A stretch of 64,000 bases of DNA, taken from Saxidomus purpurata. Taxonomy: Eukaryota > Mollusca > Bivalvia > Venerida > Veneridae. The stretch covers positions 47,465,499 to 47,529,498 of the forward strand of contig JAFMSR010000002.1 of the NCBI GenBank assembly GCA_022818135.1. Direction: 5' to 3'. Positions 1 to 10,636 of this stretch are shown here, piece by piece. How positions within the stretch are numbered: position 1 is the stretch's first letter; the number at the start of each line of letters is the position of its first letter. Both the position numbers and the translations under genes were made by a program. The notes beneath the pieces are model-generated. The model was not told the DNA's origin, did no database searches, and saw only the letters and a list, made by a program, of their open reading frames with translations.

Positions 1-117
1 TCAATTTACTCTAAAATTCATTGATTCTAAAATATTTATTGGTAGATTTATTTTTAAAAAATGCCGGACATAGCCTTGATTTGTCAGTCAGCATTATGCT
101 GCAACATGACTGGCATA

Positions 118-192
118 TATGTGTGTGCCCCGACCCGGGATCGAACTATGGATTACACGGCAAGCGCATTATCCACTGAGCTATGCAGGCCA
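118..192 (-). repeat. tRNA-like SINE head (in the last visible MADF intron)
   Basis: The minus strand reads a 5' GCCTGCATAGCTCAGTGG (A box) followed about 30 bases on by GTTCGATCCCGGG (B box), the two internal RNA polymerase III promoter blocks. The 5' and 3' acceptor halves do not pair fully, so a functional tRNA is unlikely and a tRNA-derived SINE or tRNA pseudogene fits better. It lies in the intron after the 278-283 donor of the MADF gene. Confidence 0.6.
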
Positions 193-283
193 GTTAATAC
201 TTTGGCTACAATATGCGATCGACAATTTATATTTTACATATGTTCAAAGTTGCTGAAAAAATTCTGTGGTTAATAATACTTAC

Positions 284-1353
284 AGCTTCCCTCTCTTCTA
301 GCAGATTTGAATCTGAGTGGACTGAAGCTGTAGAAGGTGTAGACGGTGCATCTTCTGGTGCAGCTGGGTCTGAGGCTGGTATGTTCTGTGAGGGTGCATC
401 GCCGTACCGCTTCTTCCTGGCAGCAGTCAACTGCAAAAGACAAATATCGTATTTTATTAACAAAAATCAAACTGGTTGGTTACATACATTATTCTAACAG
501 TTACATTAATAAACAAAATAAAATTTAAAAAAGAATATTTTAAAAAAAATACTCACATCCACACCTTTCCGTACGGGGATCGATGTACAATGCCCCTTGA
601 GGAAGGACATGCTCTCTACCACCCACTGCTGTCGGGCGGTCATCAAGACTGTACCACTGCCACTGGCCGGACGCTTCATCAACTTTGTAAACGCCGTACG
701 CTGCCCAAGATACCATTTGTATAGGTCCTGTCCGGTCAACCCCTCTCCAAGCTGGGCGGCTTTGTCGGCGAACAACTGGTCCCGCTTCTTCGTGTTTTGT
801 AATCAGCATGCGCCTTGTTGAAAATACTGGGGTTAGCCTGGATCCACTCTATCACATCGACTTCCTCGGCATCGGTGAGTTTTCGGGTGATGCGCTGGAT
901 GGTTCTGCAATTAGACAAAAGAAAACAAAATTAATAAACTGAATAAACATACTGTTAATTTATTTCAGTTAAAACAATTATAGTACAGTTGTCAATTTGT
1001 CAAAAATAATATCTACATACTGAGAAATCATTGATATCAATATTTACTCCATGTTACATAGATAAAAATTAAAAATAAATAAATATATAAATAAAAAAAA
1101 ATGTGAAGCAATGTAAAATGTACCTTTTTTTCGTGGGTGCGGCAGTTCCTGGAGGGCCCATCGAGCTGGCATCCGAGTCTGAATCTCTGGGTATCTCGTC
1201 AGGTAGTGCCAGCGGGTCCTCCAGCTCATCAGGGTCGACAGGGTCAACAGGTTGAAGTGGTCGGAGGGCCTTTGTGGCCCTTTTTGTATTCTCGCTGGGA
1301 GAATCTTCCATGGTGGGGATTCTTTTGGGGACCTTCTTCTTCTTTGGAGGCAT
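284..1353 (-). CDS. MADF / Myb-SANT-like DNA-binding protein, partial, one frameshift
   Basis: Three minus-strand exons join in compatible phase. Exon 1 (1353-1124) starts MPPKKKK, is basic then acidic and proline-rich, and ends AAAG|GTACAT. Exon 2 (904-557) follows a TTGCAG acceptor and ends GGAT|GTGAGT. Exon 3 (430-284) follows TTTTGCAG, is Pro/Ser/Ala-rich and ends GAAGCT|GTAAGT. The next exons lie beyond the left edge. Exon 2 encodes the recognisable domain: VIEWIQANPSIFNKAH, KKRDQLFADKAAQLG, a WYLGQRTAFTKL stretch and RQQWVVESMSFLKGH, the spacing of Trp, Tyr and basic residues expected of a MADF fold. MADF proteins bind DNA as transcription factors or occur in transposon proteins; the target here is unknown. 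Between HADYKT and KKRDQ, near 777-787, the reading frame slips by one base. Adding one base also makes exon 2 the correct phase for exon 3, so the slip is a deletion in this copy or an assembly error. Confidence 0.72.
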
Positions 1354-1379
1354 TATGTAGCAAGTACTCTGTTGTTTCA

Positions 1380-1960
1380 AGGTGGCAGCAGGTAGTTGTG
1401 TTTTCTGTTGTGTTCGAGTGCTGTATGATCATATACGAGCTTTGTACAGACGTAGAGACCGTGTCGTACTTGACCATGTATAATTCGTACTTGAACCGTA
1501 TTGGTCGTATGGCGATCGTATGAAACCGTATTGGTCGTATGGCGATCGTATAAAACCGTGTGTACACTCGTGTGAATCGTACGGTGATCGTGTGACATTC
1601 GAGTGTTAATCCGGGTGTTGGATGTAGGACTTGGGAACGGTTTCACACGATTCCATACGATTTATATACGATATTGACACGGTTGAGCTCACTCGTGGAG
1701 TGGACTTCATGTGCGGTTGTATATACGGTCTCGTACGGTCTCTCACGGTCTTGTACGATCGCTAATACGATCATACACGGACATGGCACCCGTGCCAGTT
1801 TTTTAAAAGTTTTAAAAATCATACACGGCTTTCACGGATACACTCGAATGGCCCGAGTGTAACTCGGATAAGGCCACGGTTGGTTCGGTTGTATGTACGG
1901 TTTACACGGGTGGCCAACCGTATAAGCCGTGTGTTCTGTGTGAGACAGGCTTAAATACAA
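1380..1960. repeat. CGTAC/CGATC motif-rich low-complexity block upstream of the MADF gene
   Basis: For almost 600 bases just upstream of the MADF start codon the sequence is built from short variants of CGTACGGT, CGTATGG, ACGATCG and ACACGG, giving many local palindromes and a CpG density far above the surroundings. A clean 30-base direct tandem pair sits at 1494-1553. It may be the promoter or 5' region of that gene, or a degenerate satellite. I see no coding potential. Confidence 0.6.
1494..1553. repeat. 30-bp tandem duplication
   Basis: Two adjacent, nearly identical units that begin AACCGTATTGGTCGTATGG and end in GATCGTAT. The copies differ by about one base. Confidence 0.85.
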
Positions 1961-2550
1961 GAAAAACAGTGATACAAAGCGGGCCAACAAACAATAATCC
2001 CATGTAAATATTTTGGAAATTGGTGATGGTTGATATTGAGGCATGGCCCCAAAAGAACTCGAGGAAACCAATTCTGGTTGAACAAGCAAAGCCTAACACG
2101 ACACCACATCTACTGACTGACCTGTAGTATCGAAACTTTACTATTATCAAATAATATTTATACAGTATGTCCAAGAATGCCCTATATACCGTTCTTGGTA
2201 TGTCTCAATATTTCATTATCTATATCCGTATTAATTTGACATGAAAGAAGATTTTTATGATTATTTGCTGTAAAATATTCTTAAATGGTTAAAAAGGTAA
2301 AAATTATTATTAAAACAGCAGAAAAAAAGTTTTTAAAAAATTGGGTGTTGATGGGATTCGAACTCGTGGATTCGTAAAAATACACGTACACAAAAGTGTT
2401 TGTTCTATCGGCCATTACACCACGGAGACAGAATTATAAGAAATGGGAAAAATTAGCTAATATAATATCATATATATTTAAAAAAGCCATCAAAGAATAT
2501 TCAGTCGACTGCACTTCGTTTCTATAATGTCAAACGCTGTATAAGTGGAA
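1958..2550. repeat. 0.6-kb dispersed repeat, copy 1
   Basis: This stretch matches 3216-3812 almost base for base over most of its length. Shared blocks include CCATGTAAATATTTTGGAA, GGCATGGCCCCAAAAGAAC and ACTTCGTTTCTATAATGTC. Near its end it contains a minus-strand tRNA-like block (2341-2436) with GTCTCCGTGGTGTAATGG and GTTCGAATCCC. A composite tRNA-headed SINE-like element is the simplest reading. Confidence 0.8.
2341..2436 (-). repeat. tRNA-like block inside the 0.6-kb repeat, copy 1
   Basis: On the minus strand GTCTCCGTGGTGTAATGGCC (A box) and GAGTTCGAATCCC (B box) are separated by a long middle part of about 50 bases, too long for a real tRNA without an intron. The acceptor halves only weakly match, so this is SINE-type, not a tRNA gene. 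Confidence 0.6.
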
Positions 2551-3215
2551 CAAGAAAATTATAACTTAACAGTTATATGAGACGATTACTGTATTACATT
2601 ACAGTGTACAGAATAATGGCCACGGCTGTATTTCAGCAGGCTGAGCATATCTCCCAATTGGGGTATATACCCCGAATGAGCTAAAACAGCCCGATGGCAC
2701 TAAAACGTAAACAATCGAAAAGTACAATTTTTTAAATAACGTTTTTTTTTTCAAAGAAAAAGCGCAAGTTAAATTTTCACAGAATATTTATCTGATCTAT
2801 ACAGACCTGATAAAAACATTACTTTCTGGTTTTCCAGCTGGTAAACAAAAAAAAATCAACAAGATATTGACATGAAAATTGCCTTACAATAATTTAAACA
2901 TACTCAGTACACTGAAAAAAATAACATGCGCTTTTTCCTAACAAAAGATATTTAAAAAAAATGTATTTTTCTATTGTTCTTTCCTGCATATTCATTATTT
3001 AAAAATGACGTCATCTTACGTAGCTCTATCTCCCATAACTAACTCACTGTTACTGCATGGAAAAGACACTAAAATTTCAAGACTAAAAATTATGTAGTCT
3101 GACAAGGATTTATTTTTTCGTAACTACAACCATTTTGGCTTTTTTGTACATGTCAACATGTTTGGTTCGGACTGAATTCCTTCATTGTTTATAATTATGA
3201 GTGAAAACATTAAAT
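2551..3215. other. AT-rich intergenic sequence, no gene seen
   Basis: Between the two 0.6-kb repeat copies lie AT-rich sequence, homopolymer runs and no open frame with recognisable content. Confidence 0.6.
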
Positions 3216-3812
3216 TACAAGAAAAACTGTGATACAAAGTATCACAGCGGGCCAACAAACAATAATCCCATGTAAATATTTTGGAAATTGGTGGTGATGG
3301 TTGATGTTGAGGCATGGCCCCAAAAGAACTCGAGGAAACCCATTCTGGTTGAACAAGCAAATTGACACGACATCACATCTACTAACTGACCTCAAGTATC
3401 GAAAATTTACTATTATCAAATAATATTTATACAGTATGTCCAAGAATGCCCTATATACCGTTCTTGGTATGTCTCAATATTTCATTATCTATATCCGTAT
3501 TAATTTGACATGAATGAAGATTTTATGATTATTTGCCGTAAGATATTCTTAAATGGTTTAAAAGCTAAAAATGATGATTAAAACAGCAGAAAAAAAATGA
3601 GTGTCGGTGGGATTCGAACTCGTGAATTCGGAAAAGTACACTTATACAAAAGAATCTGAGCTAAGGTCTCTACCAATAAACCACGGTGACAAGTTTCTAT
3701 TGTAAGGGAAAATAATTGTTAAGATAATATCATATATATTTTAAAAAAGTAATCGAAGAATATTAAGTCAACTACACTTCGTTTCTATAATGTCAAAGGC
3801 TGTATAAGTGGA
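3216..3812. repeat. 0.6-kb dispersed repeat, copy 2
   Basis: Direct copy of 1958-2550. It has small indels (for example an extra GTATCACA near 3239) and a diverged tRNA-like block at 3598-3692. The direct orientation, with about 660 unrelated bases between the copies, argues for two insertions or a segmental duplication rather than tandem amplification. Confidence 0.8.
3598..3692 (-). repeat. tRNA-like block inside the 0.6-kb repeat, copy 2
   Basis: The minus strand shows GTCACCGTGGTTTATTGG and GAGTTCGAATCCCACC, the same A/B box layout as 2341-2436 but with A-box changes, consistent with an older or decayed copy. Confidence 0.55.
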
Positions 3813-4085
3813 AAAAGCAATTATATTTCCATTTATCACAGTGTAGATTGCGTCTGAAACGCGAAAAGCGCTTTTCTCTATTTTTATCGGCGTAGATTGC
3901 GTCCTCTATGTAACGAACGACAAGTCTTGCTTTTTCAAAAAAATTGACTGTGTCCACAATTTTCATCTCAGAATTACCTCAGTTGTTCAATGAAGAGAGA
4001 CGCATATATTCGATCTAGTGTTTAAGTCTCCATGCATCTTTTACTCACCACGTATTAAATATAGCGGGCCGCTGCTGCGGCCCGC
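3813..4085 (+). repeat. 0.27-kb repeat ending in a GC hairpin, copy 1
   Basis: Shared with 4910-5204 in the same orientation, including CTGAAACG(C/T)GAAAAGCGC, TTGACTGTGTC and GAAGAGAGACGCATAT. It ends in a perfect hairpin at 4064-4085, with arms GCGGGCCGC/GCGGCCCGC and loop TGCT, followed by AAT. A 3'-end hairpin followed by a short tail is typical of Helitron-like elements, but no CTRR end is seen. Confidence 0.75.
4064..4085. repeat. perfect 9-bp stem GC hairpin
   Basis: GCGGGCCGC, loop TGCT, GCGGCCCGC, in an AT-rich context (AAATATA before, AATAATC after). It recurs at 5183-5204 with one arm change and at 7214-7235 with one change in the other arm. Confidence 0.9.
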
Positions 4086-4909
4086 AATAATCAAACCTTT
4101 CAAATAAAACCTGAAAACCAAGCGAAATCGACCGATTAACGGAAAATCAACAGTTGTCAAACTTTTGACACTTGTTTTTGTACTGATAAATTACGGCTTT
4201 CGGATAATTTGCGGGTTTTCCCCGAGGTATAAAGGTCTTAATTAAATATTCAAATTAGACTGTTTTCCGGCAATTCCGTTTTTAATCATTTCTAAAGCGA
4301 AATAAATCGGCACCATTCTTGGGCTGATTTAGCGCTTCATAAATATTCATTAGATTCATTCAAGGGACGCAACTCTAATTGATTTTGCATTGCTAATGTA
4401 GGTCATCATCGTGGTTGCTATTATAAAGCCCAAAAATCGTTAATACAAACAGGCTATACTATGTAGCCACAACGCTATCAATATATCAATAATATAGTTT
4501 CTTCGGCCATTCATAAAAATACAACAACTCACCTAAGAAGATCGATAGAACGAATTCTAGTGGAACTCCGGTTCCAATATGGCGACTGTTCCACAGCAAA
4601 ATAATAACAAAAGCGCGAAACCGACGTCATACTCTATAGTGCTATAACATTGTAGCGACTAACTACTGGCTTCGGCAGATAACACTTCATTGCATCGAAC
4701 AAATATAATAGAAACACGCATGCGCTACACTGACGTCATATATATCAGTGCTACAACATTGTAACTGCTTCTATTACCTTATCCACATAACGCTTTGTTG
4801 CATCGTACTAAAGTTTAAAGGTCATTAATTTGTCCGTTTTAGTAATACAAAAGACGTATATCCATAGTAATTAATGTTAATAAATATCCAAAAATAACTT
4901 TCGTCTCGA
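4086..4909. other. intergenic sequence with an imperfect tandem pair
   Basis: No gene seen. About 4620-4705 and 4725-4810 are related units, sharing GACGTCATA, (G/A)TGCTA(T/C)AACATTGTA and (A/T)TTGCATCG(A/T)AC, and both contain a TGACGTCAT-like site. Confidence 0.55.
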
Positions 4910-5204
4910 AAAGCAATCATATATCCATTTTTCTCGGCGTAGATTGGGACTGAAACGTGAAAAGCGCTTTATTCTATTTTTATCAGCGTAGATTAGATTG
5001 CGCCCTCTATGAAACGAACGACAACTCAATTACAAACGACAACTCTTGCTTTTCCAAAAAAATTGACTGTGTCTACAGTTTTCATCTCAGAAGTACCTCA
5101 ATTTTATAATGAAGAGAGACGCATATGTCCGATCTAGTGCTTAAGACTCCATGCATCTTTTACTCGCCACGTATTAAATATAGCGGTCCGCTGCTGCGGC
5201 CCGC
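4910..5204 (+). repeat. 0.27-kb repeat ending in a GC hairpin, copy 2
   Basis: Direct copy of 3813-4085 with a 20-base local duplication (CAACTC...ACGACAACTC near 5020-5045). It ends in the hairpin at 5183-5204, where one arm reads GCGGTCCGC. Confidence 0.75.
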
Positions 5205-7069
5205 AATGATTAAGTTTCTTTTAAGTTTTGAAGTGGAAGTGAATACATAATTTCCTATATAATATAATAGATCTATTTGTTAGTTGTTGCTATAATCAAA
5301 GACCTAACTTTGATCAGGCTTTGTGAGATTTCCCCGTCTTCCACCTTTCATTTTTCTTCTCTCTTCACTGATTATTCTCTTAAATTTCTATCTTACCCTT
5401 TTCTCTCTGTAGTAGTTTTTTTAAACCAGCACACTTAGTATTATACAAGACCATAATATTTTATACTTTGTGTATTTTTTAAAAATGTTTATAGTCCCGG
5501 CCGATCGTGGGATTTCTCCCCTAGTGAACTCGCCAAGACCCCAGGAAAACTCCCATGTATACTGTAACCTTTGTGTATTTTTGATTGTTTGGTTATATAA
5601 TGCATATGTATGTCTCAAAAATAAATGACAGAAAAAGATACCCCTGTTTTGATATAATCACGGAAGTATACACTACAGAAGTGTATACTGTCGTGATATA
5701 CTGTAATCAACGTCCATGACATCTACAGTGGCGGACACATGTGAAAGTGACACTTCAAGTGTGCATTAAAATATTCAATAACGCATCATAAAATATGCCT
5801 AAATAATTGTATATTATCTTAGCTGAGCAACTGCTTGCTTGAAATGCCCACACGCCAGCTAGTTTACGTCTGCGATTACTCATTATTTCAAAAGTTAAAT
5901 ATGTTTGATGGGATGTTGTTCGATTAACAAAGTACATGCAGATTAGTGGAAAACCTCAAACTTAAAGAAAACAAAGACTCCAAAATATCGAATTAAAATT
6001 TCCTTTGTTTAAGACATTTGTTGTCGCCTCTAAAATAAAAAAGAAACTCGGCTATCTGAAATTTAAAAAAATTCTGTCTTATCTGCGTCCTTATATCAAG
6101 GGTATCAATTATCATGGTCATAAAATATTATAATGAATAAATTGATCATGTAGATTCAATCAAAGCTTGATGTGTGCCGTATCATTCAAAGTGGTCATCT
6201 ATAACGTGTGGTCAATTAGTCTATAAACAGGATGTTACATGGATTAATTAAATCCAAGTTGTATCGTGCTTTATGCCCTAGGGGACAATATACCTTACTG
6301 GATCTCTATGGCAACGTGTCATTAGTGTGTCTTATGTCATCGTCAGGCGTTGTGAAAACATATATAGCACAGTGTCATGTATTATATAGCTATAGGGTCT
6401 TCATGGTTTCTAAAGTTTAATTTGACACTATTCATAAATAAATGTACGCTTCACAGACACATGCATGATTTCTATGAATATTTTTTCACTGAAATAAGAG
6501 ACATATAATAGGGAAAATACCCGAATAAAGTCTTAACCTTTCTAAACAAAGTATATAGTTTACAAATTAACATCATGTTTATATATATAGAAAAAAATTG
6601 GGAGTCTGAAAAATTCTAACTAGATGTATTAGACTCTATGCACACTTAGAGGATCATCTTAATGCGGATAACTTTACTGTAGCAATTTTTTCCATCTATA
6701 TACAGCAACAAATTATACAGCACGTGTACTATGTGAAACTAATGAATATCGGCGCTAATTTAAAATAAGAAGAAAAGAATAGCGACACTTTTGTCAGGAA
6801 TAGCAAGTAGCCTAGGGTAAGCGGACATTGTCAAGTTACATTCGTTTAGGCCGATTCAGTTAAAATTCACACTTTCATATCGGACTTTATAATGAAAACT
6901 ATACATAAGCATCATCCAATGGCATAGACACGGCAACACAGACACTGCATATAAACTAGATTTTGTTTCATTTAATAACGTTATAGCTTAAAATATAAAC
7001 TGCCGTACAGTCAAATGATCTACAATGTATTTCGCTTTCATTTTGGCCGATCAATTGACGGCCAGTCAA
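5205..7069. other. intergenic sequence, no gene seen
   Basis: Only short chance open frames. One imperfect hairpin lies at about 5644-5697 (arms around AGTATACACT and AGTGTATACT). I recognise no family in the rest. Confidence 0.5.
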
Positions 7070-7094
7070 TGCGCATGCGCAGGAATGACGTCAT
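7070..7094. promoter_or_regulatory. NRF-1-like palindrome next to a CRE/ATF-like site
   Basis: TGCGCATGCGCA (7070-7081) is a perfect palindrome matching the animal NRF-1 consensus. TGACGTCA (7086-7093) matches a CRE/ATF site and begins four bases later. The same arrangement recurs at 46906-46928, so it may be part of a repeat, not a promoter. No gene start follows closely. Confidence 0.4.
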
Positions 7095-7213
7095 ATCGGG
7101 GATTCCTAAAACCTCCTATTCTTTATCGTACCTTCCTAGGCGATTTTCATAACAATTTGTTCAAAGAACTATACACTACTTCACCTACATGATACATTTT
7201 CCAACTAAATATA

Positions 7214-7235
7214 GCGGGCCGCTGCTGCAGCCCGC
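7214..7235. repeat. GC hairpin, third copy
   Basis: Same hairpin and same AAATATA...AATAA flanks as 4064-4085, with one mismatch (GCAGCCCGC). It is followed seven bases later by the recurrent ATCAAAGCACTGAAAGTGCT motif, so it marks an element end. Confidence 0.8.
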
Positions 7236-7242
7236 AATAACA

Positions 7243-7263
7243 ATCAAAGCACTGAAAGTGCTG
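7243..7263 (+). repeat. ATCAAAG-CACTGAAAGTGCT end motif
   Basis: One of nine copies in the window of a 20-base motif with a small internal palindrome (AGCACT-GAA-AGTGCT). Elsewhere it marks the outer edge of dispersed elements (see 18926, 38545, 41772, 42599). Confidence 0.75.
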
Positions 7264-8515
7264 GCAACAAGGTGTCCTCTACAAAATTCGACACAAGGGG
7301 ATTTTTCATAAAGACAATGAGTGATACTTCGCTAACATGCTTGATTTTGATATCTATCCGTTTATTTAAATCACCGACCTGCAGTTCATTGTAACACATC
7401 ATGTTGCTGTTGTTTTATATTTTTTCAAAAATATAGTTTTGCTAGAGACTTTTTGATGAAGTAAATTACAGTGCTTTTAAATTGTATATAACCAGCTTTG
7501 TTTGAGAGACATCCTTCAGGAATACGTGACACCACCTACTCGTCTGTTATTTCACAAACTTTTCATGAAACCTAAAATTTAAGTGGTGGTACATTATTTT
7601 TCCATAAGGGTCATATGCTAACATCATAAAACATATAATACAGGTCATTATTTTCATAATGATGTCCGACCAGATCCGCATCCGTGGTCTAAGAAAAATA
7701 ATGTTCTTCAAACTGTATACAATATCATATTTTAGAGCATATAGTCATATAAAAAGGTTCCAGTATACATTCCAGTCAATTATATCTGTAGATTTGAAAT
7801 AATACGCTACCAAATGATAAAGCGTTGCAAACGCTTTTGAAATTCTAGTATAAACATATAGTGAAGCGACTGACCTATATACACATGGAATTGCAACTCT
7901 CGTATTTTTCAATACAAGTCCCAAGCTTTTTGTCGCAGACTGCGAGACTTCATGCAAGATTTTAGCATCGATGGACAATATCCGTTAAACATACCAAATA
8001 CATGTACTTTTTAAGTGGACGTTTAACTCCTACAACAACAATATCCTATCAGAAATCACTAAAGAAAGCGTACACATATTATAACTTAACCTTACAATTC
8101 AGCGGATTTTTGAAAATATTTCACTTAAAAAACTAGAAGAAAATTTACAGAATTCAAAGTAATATTTTTGTTGATTTTTCACAACCGCACCACCATCGGC
8201 AGTCCGCGCCCCACAGTTTTATTTCATCACATTTTGTGTTGGTAAGGGAAGATAGCAACCCTTGTAAGTGGTCTATTAGCCTTACATTTTAATTTACTTT
8301 AAGAAATCCTTTGAAAAGCTAAATTTTAAACCCAGGCTTAATATTGGAGCCTATAATACTTTGAACTTAAGTAGGCTACACAAAATATTTAGTGTTCTCT
8401 TACCATTTTTCATCGGTTTGCACCATTCAAATTTTACGAATGGAAGCGTTGTGAATGAAATACGATCGTTTTGATCACGTGAACGCCGATCTAAAGATAA
8501 ACTGCATTTTGATAA
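7264..8515. other. intergenic; contains a repeat shared with 57640-57775
   Basis: No gene seen. Positions 7871-7990 match the minus strand of 57640-57775, sharing GACCTATATACACATGGA, CAACTCTCGTATTTT and GGACAATATCCGT. The rest is unremarkable AT-rich DNA. Confidence 0.5.
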
Positions 8516-8935
8516 TAGCCGTTCTGGTGAGAATAGCTTCGTCCCAAGTCGACCCCGTGGGTATTAATCTATAACCGGAATAATGCAAGTGAAGCCAAAG
8601 CTGCGCTAGGAGTTACATGGGTATTTACTCGAACTCTTGGAACAAGGTCACTTATCAGGGCGGCTGCAACCCCTAGGTTGGTACTCGGGGTGTTTCTAAC
8701 TTTCGTATATGTCTGGGATTAATAACTACCCAGCTGAATCACAGCTTTCTGATATTTATTGCAGATACCTAATGTTCATTTAATATGAAACAATAGCACA
8801 ACTACAACCTAGGATTTATCAGTGTACAATCCCATTTAATTAAAGTGTTCCACACCTATTGGAATCTCACCTCAGAATAATACGAACTGTTAGAATAGGC
8901 AAGGACGGATCAAAACTGCCGCCTGTTCCAACGAA
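8516..8935 (+). repeat. repeat D, copy 1, left part
   Basis: Matches 9331-9800 in the same orientation. Shared blocks include GTCCCAAGTCGACCCCGTGG, GGAATAATGCAAG and CAACCCCTAGGTT(C/G)GTACTC. Copy 1 is interrupted at 8936-10375 and again at 10637-11690, resuming at 10386 and 11691. Confidence 0.75.
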
Positions 8936-10375
8936 GGGTAGGGATCCAGAAAGGCCCACTTCCAGAAAGGACCAGTCCTAAAAGGCCCAGTCCAGAAAGG
9001 CCCATTTATCAAAGGTACCTGAAAGGCCCATAAACAGTACCAGGAAGACCCACTATTGGACTTGCTTTTAATAATAAATTATGGGTTTTTTAAGTTTGAA
9101 ACTTTTGTTTTAATGTCTTGATTACTATTTATTGAACACATTTGATACATGTAAATACCTTTATCGTAAATGGGACTGCATCAAAGTAACCAATTGGCAC
9201 TGGTAATTACTTAATGAATAAATTTGATAAATACCTTTATAATAATTCGGTTGGCATCAAAGTAACCAATTAGCACTTACAATTACTTAATGATTTTTTT
9301 ATCAATATGTAAACATTTTGTTACTTTTGTAGCCGTTCTGGTTCGTGATCCCTTATATGGGAGAATAGCTCCGTCCCAAGTCGACCCCGTGGGTGTAAAA
9401 TCTATAACCCTGGAGTTCGGCTCGGAATAATGCAAGCGCAGCGAAAGCTATACTGGGAGTTACCAGGATATTTACTCGAATACTTGGGACAAGGTCACTT
9501 ATCGGGGTGGCTACAACCCCTAGGTTCGTACTCTGGTTGTGTCTAACTTACGTACTTTCCCGGGATAAATCACTACCAAGCTGAATCTCAGTTTTCTGAT
9601 ATTTATTGCAGATGCCACTTTAATGTTCATTAAATATGACTCGATAGCATAAATACACCCAGGGATTTATCAAGAAATCAATCCTATTGAAATGCGGGGA
9701 TCCACTACGGGAACTTCCCCTATGTATTCCCAGAATAAAGCTCAGTTATACTTTTAAAATAGGAATGGACGGAAAAGTGCCGTCTGTACCAGTAGATACG
9801 TAAGTACTGGACGCAGGGTGAGTTTGCTGACCTCGACTGCAAATAAATGTGCATTTAGGTAATTATTTGTATATACATTAAATCCTGTTCACACTGAAAT
9901 TTAACATGAAGTTATTGCATAAATACGTCAAAGAAATTATCTTCTTACAACGAATTGCATCAGATAAATTTCTACACAAGAGTTTCACGATAAAAGGAGA
10001 TAATGGAATCTAATGTGTCAACATATAACAATATATCACTTTTATAATCATTCATAAGTCTGTTTTTATTTCTATAAATGAAATTTGTAAGTGTTATCAT
10101 CATAAATTTCACTATTGATGTATGTTTTATGCACCCTACTGTAATGTTTGTTACTGCGCTACTATTTCCCCCCGTTTACTTTTGGTTCTATATAATAAAT
10201 GTGTGAGCAGAAGTGTACATATGTTTTTCTAATCTTTTACTTCCCTAAGGTAGGTCTACACAAATTAACATAGAACATAAAACTGGTCCTGGATGGGCCT
10301 TTCTGGTATGGACCTTTCTGATTTTGGTCCTTTTTGGTACTGGTCCTTTCTAGAAGTGGGCCTTTCTGACACCCA
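8936..10375. mobile_element. 1.44-kb TIR element with 10-bp target duplication (MULE-like)
   Basis: Both sides carry TTCCAACGAA (8926-8935 and 10376-10385), a 10-base target duplication. Both ends are inverted arrays of AGAAAGG(C/A)CCA units: about 8950-9055 on the left and the reverse complement at 10283-10372 on the right. The outermost bases are GGGT on both ends. A 9-10 bp duplication and GGG-type ends suggest a non-autonomous Mutator-like element, which is inference. No transposase frame is present. The cargo includes a second copy of repeat D (9331-10040), the same repeat the element is inserted into. Confidence 0.72.
9331..10040 (+). repeat. repeat D, copy 2, carried inside the TIR element
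   Basis: Homologous to 8516-8935 and, further on, to 10386-10636 and 11691-11870 (shared TAAATACG(T/A)CAAAGAAATTA and GGAGATAAT(G/A)GAATCTAAT). This copy is continuous and shows what copy 1 looked like before its two interruptions. Confidence 0.7.
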
Positions 10376-10426
10376 TTCCAACGAACGTACTTACTTTAGG
10401 GTCAGTTTGCTGACTTCGATTTTTGT

Positions 10427-10578
10427 TTGTTTACTTGTAATTGTGCTTATTAGGTCCACCATCCTCTAAAGAGGCTATAATCGGTACGACCCGTTGACTT
10501 CGACTTTTGTTTGTAATTGTGCTTATTGGGTCCACGTACCAACCTCTAAAGAGGCTATAATCTGTACGACCCGTTTGC
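10427..10578 (+). repeat. tandem pair of a ~72-bp unit
   Basis: Two units sharing TTGTAATTGTGCTTATT and CCTCTAAAGAGGCTATAATC; each contains the small palindrome CCTCTAAAGAGG. A third copy is dispersed at 53385-53446. Confidence 0.85.
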
Positions 10579-10636
10579 CTTCGATTTAACATAATGTGAA
10601 TTTATATATGATTATTTGTATTACCAAACAATTATT

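Noticed and set aside
118..192. A genuine tRNA gene (also considered at 2341, 28960, 44280 and 53083)
   Set aside because: The A and B boxes are present, but acceptor halves do not pair and the middle parts are too long, so tRNA-derived SINE heads fit better. A covariance-model scan with a high score and paired acceptor stem would reverse this.
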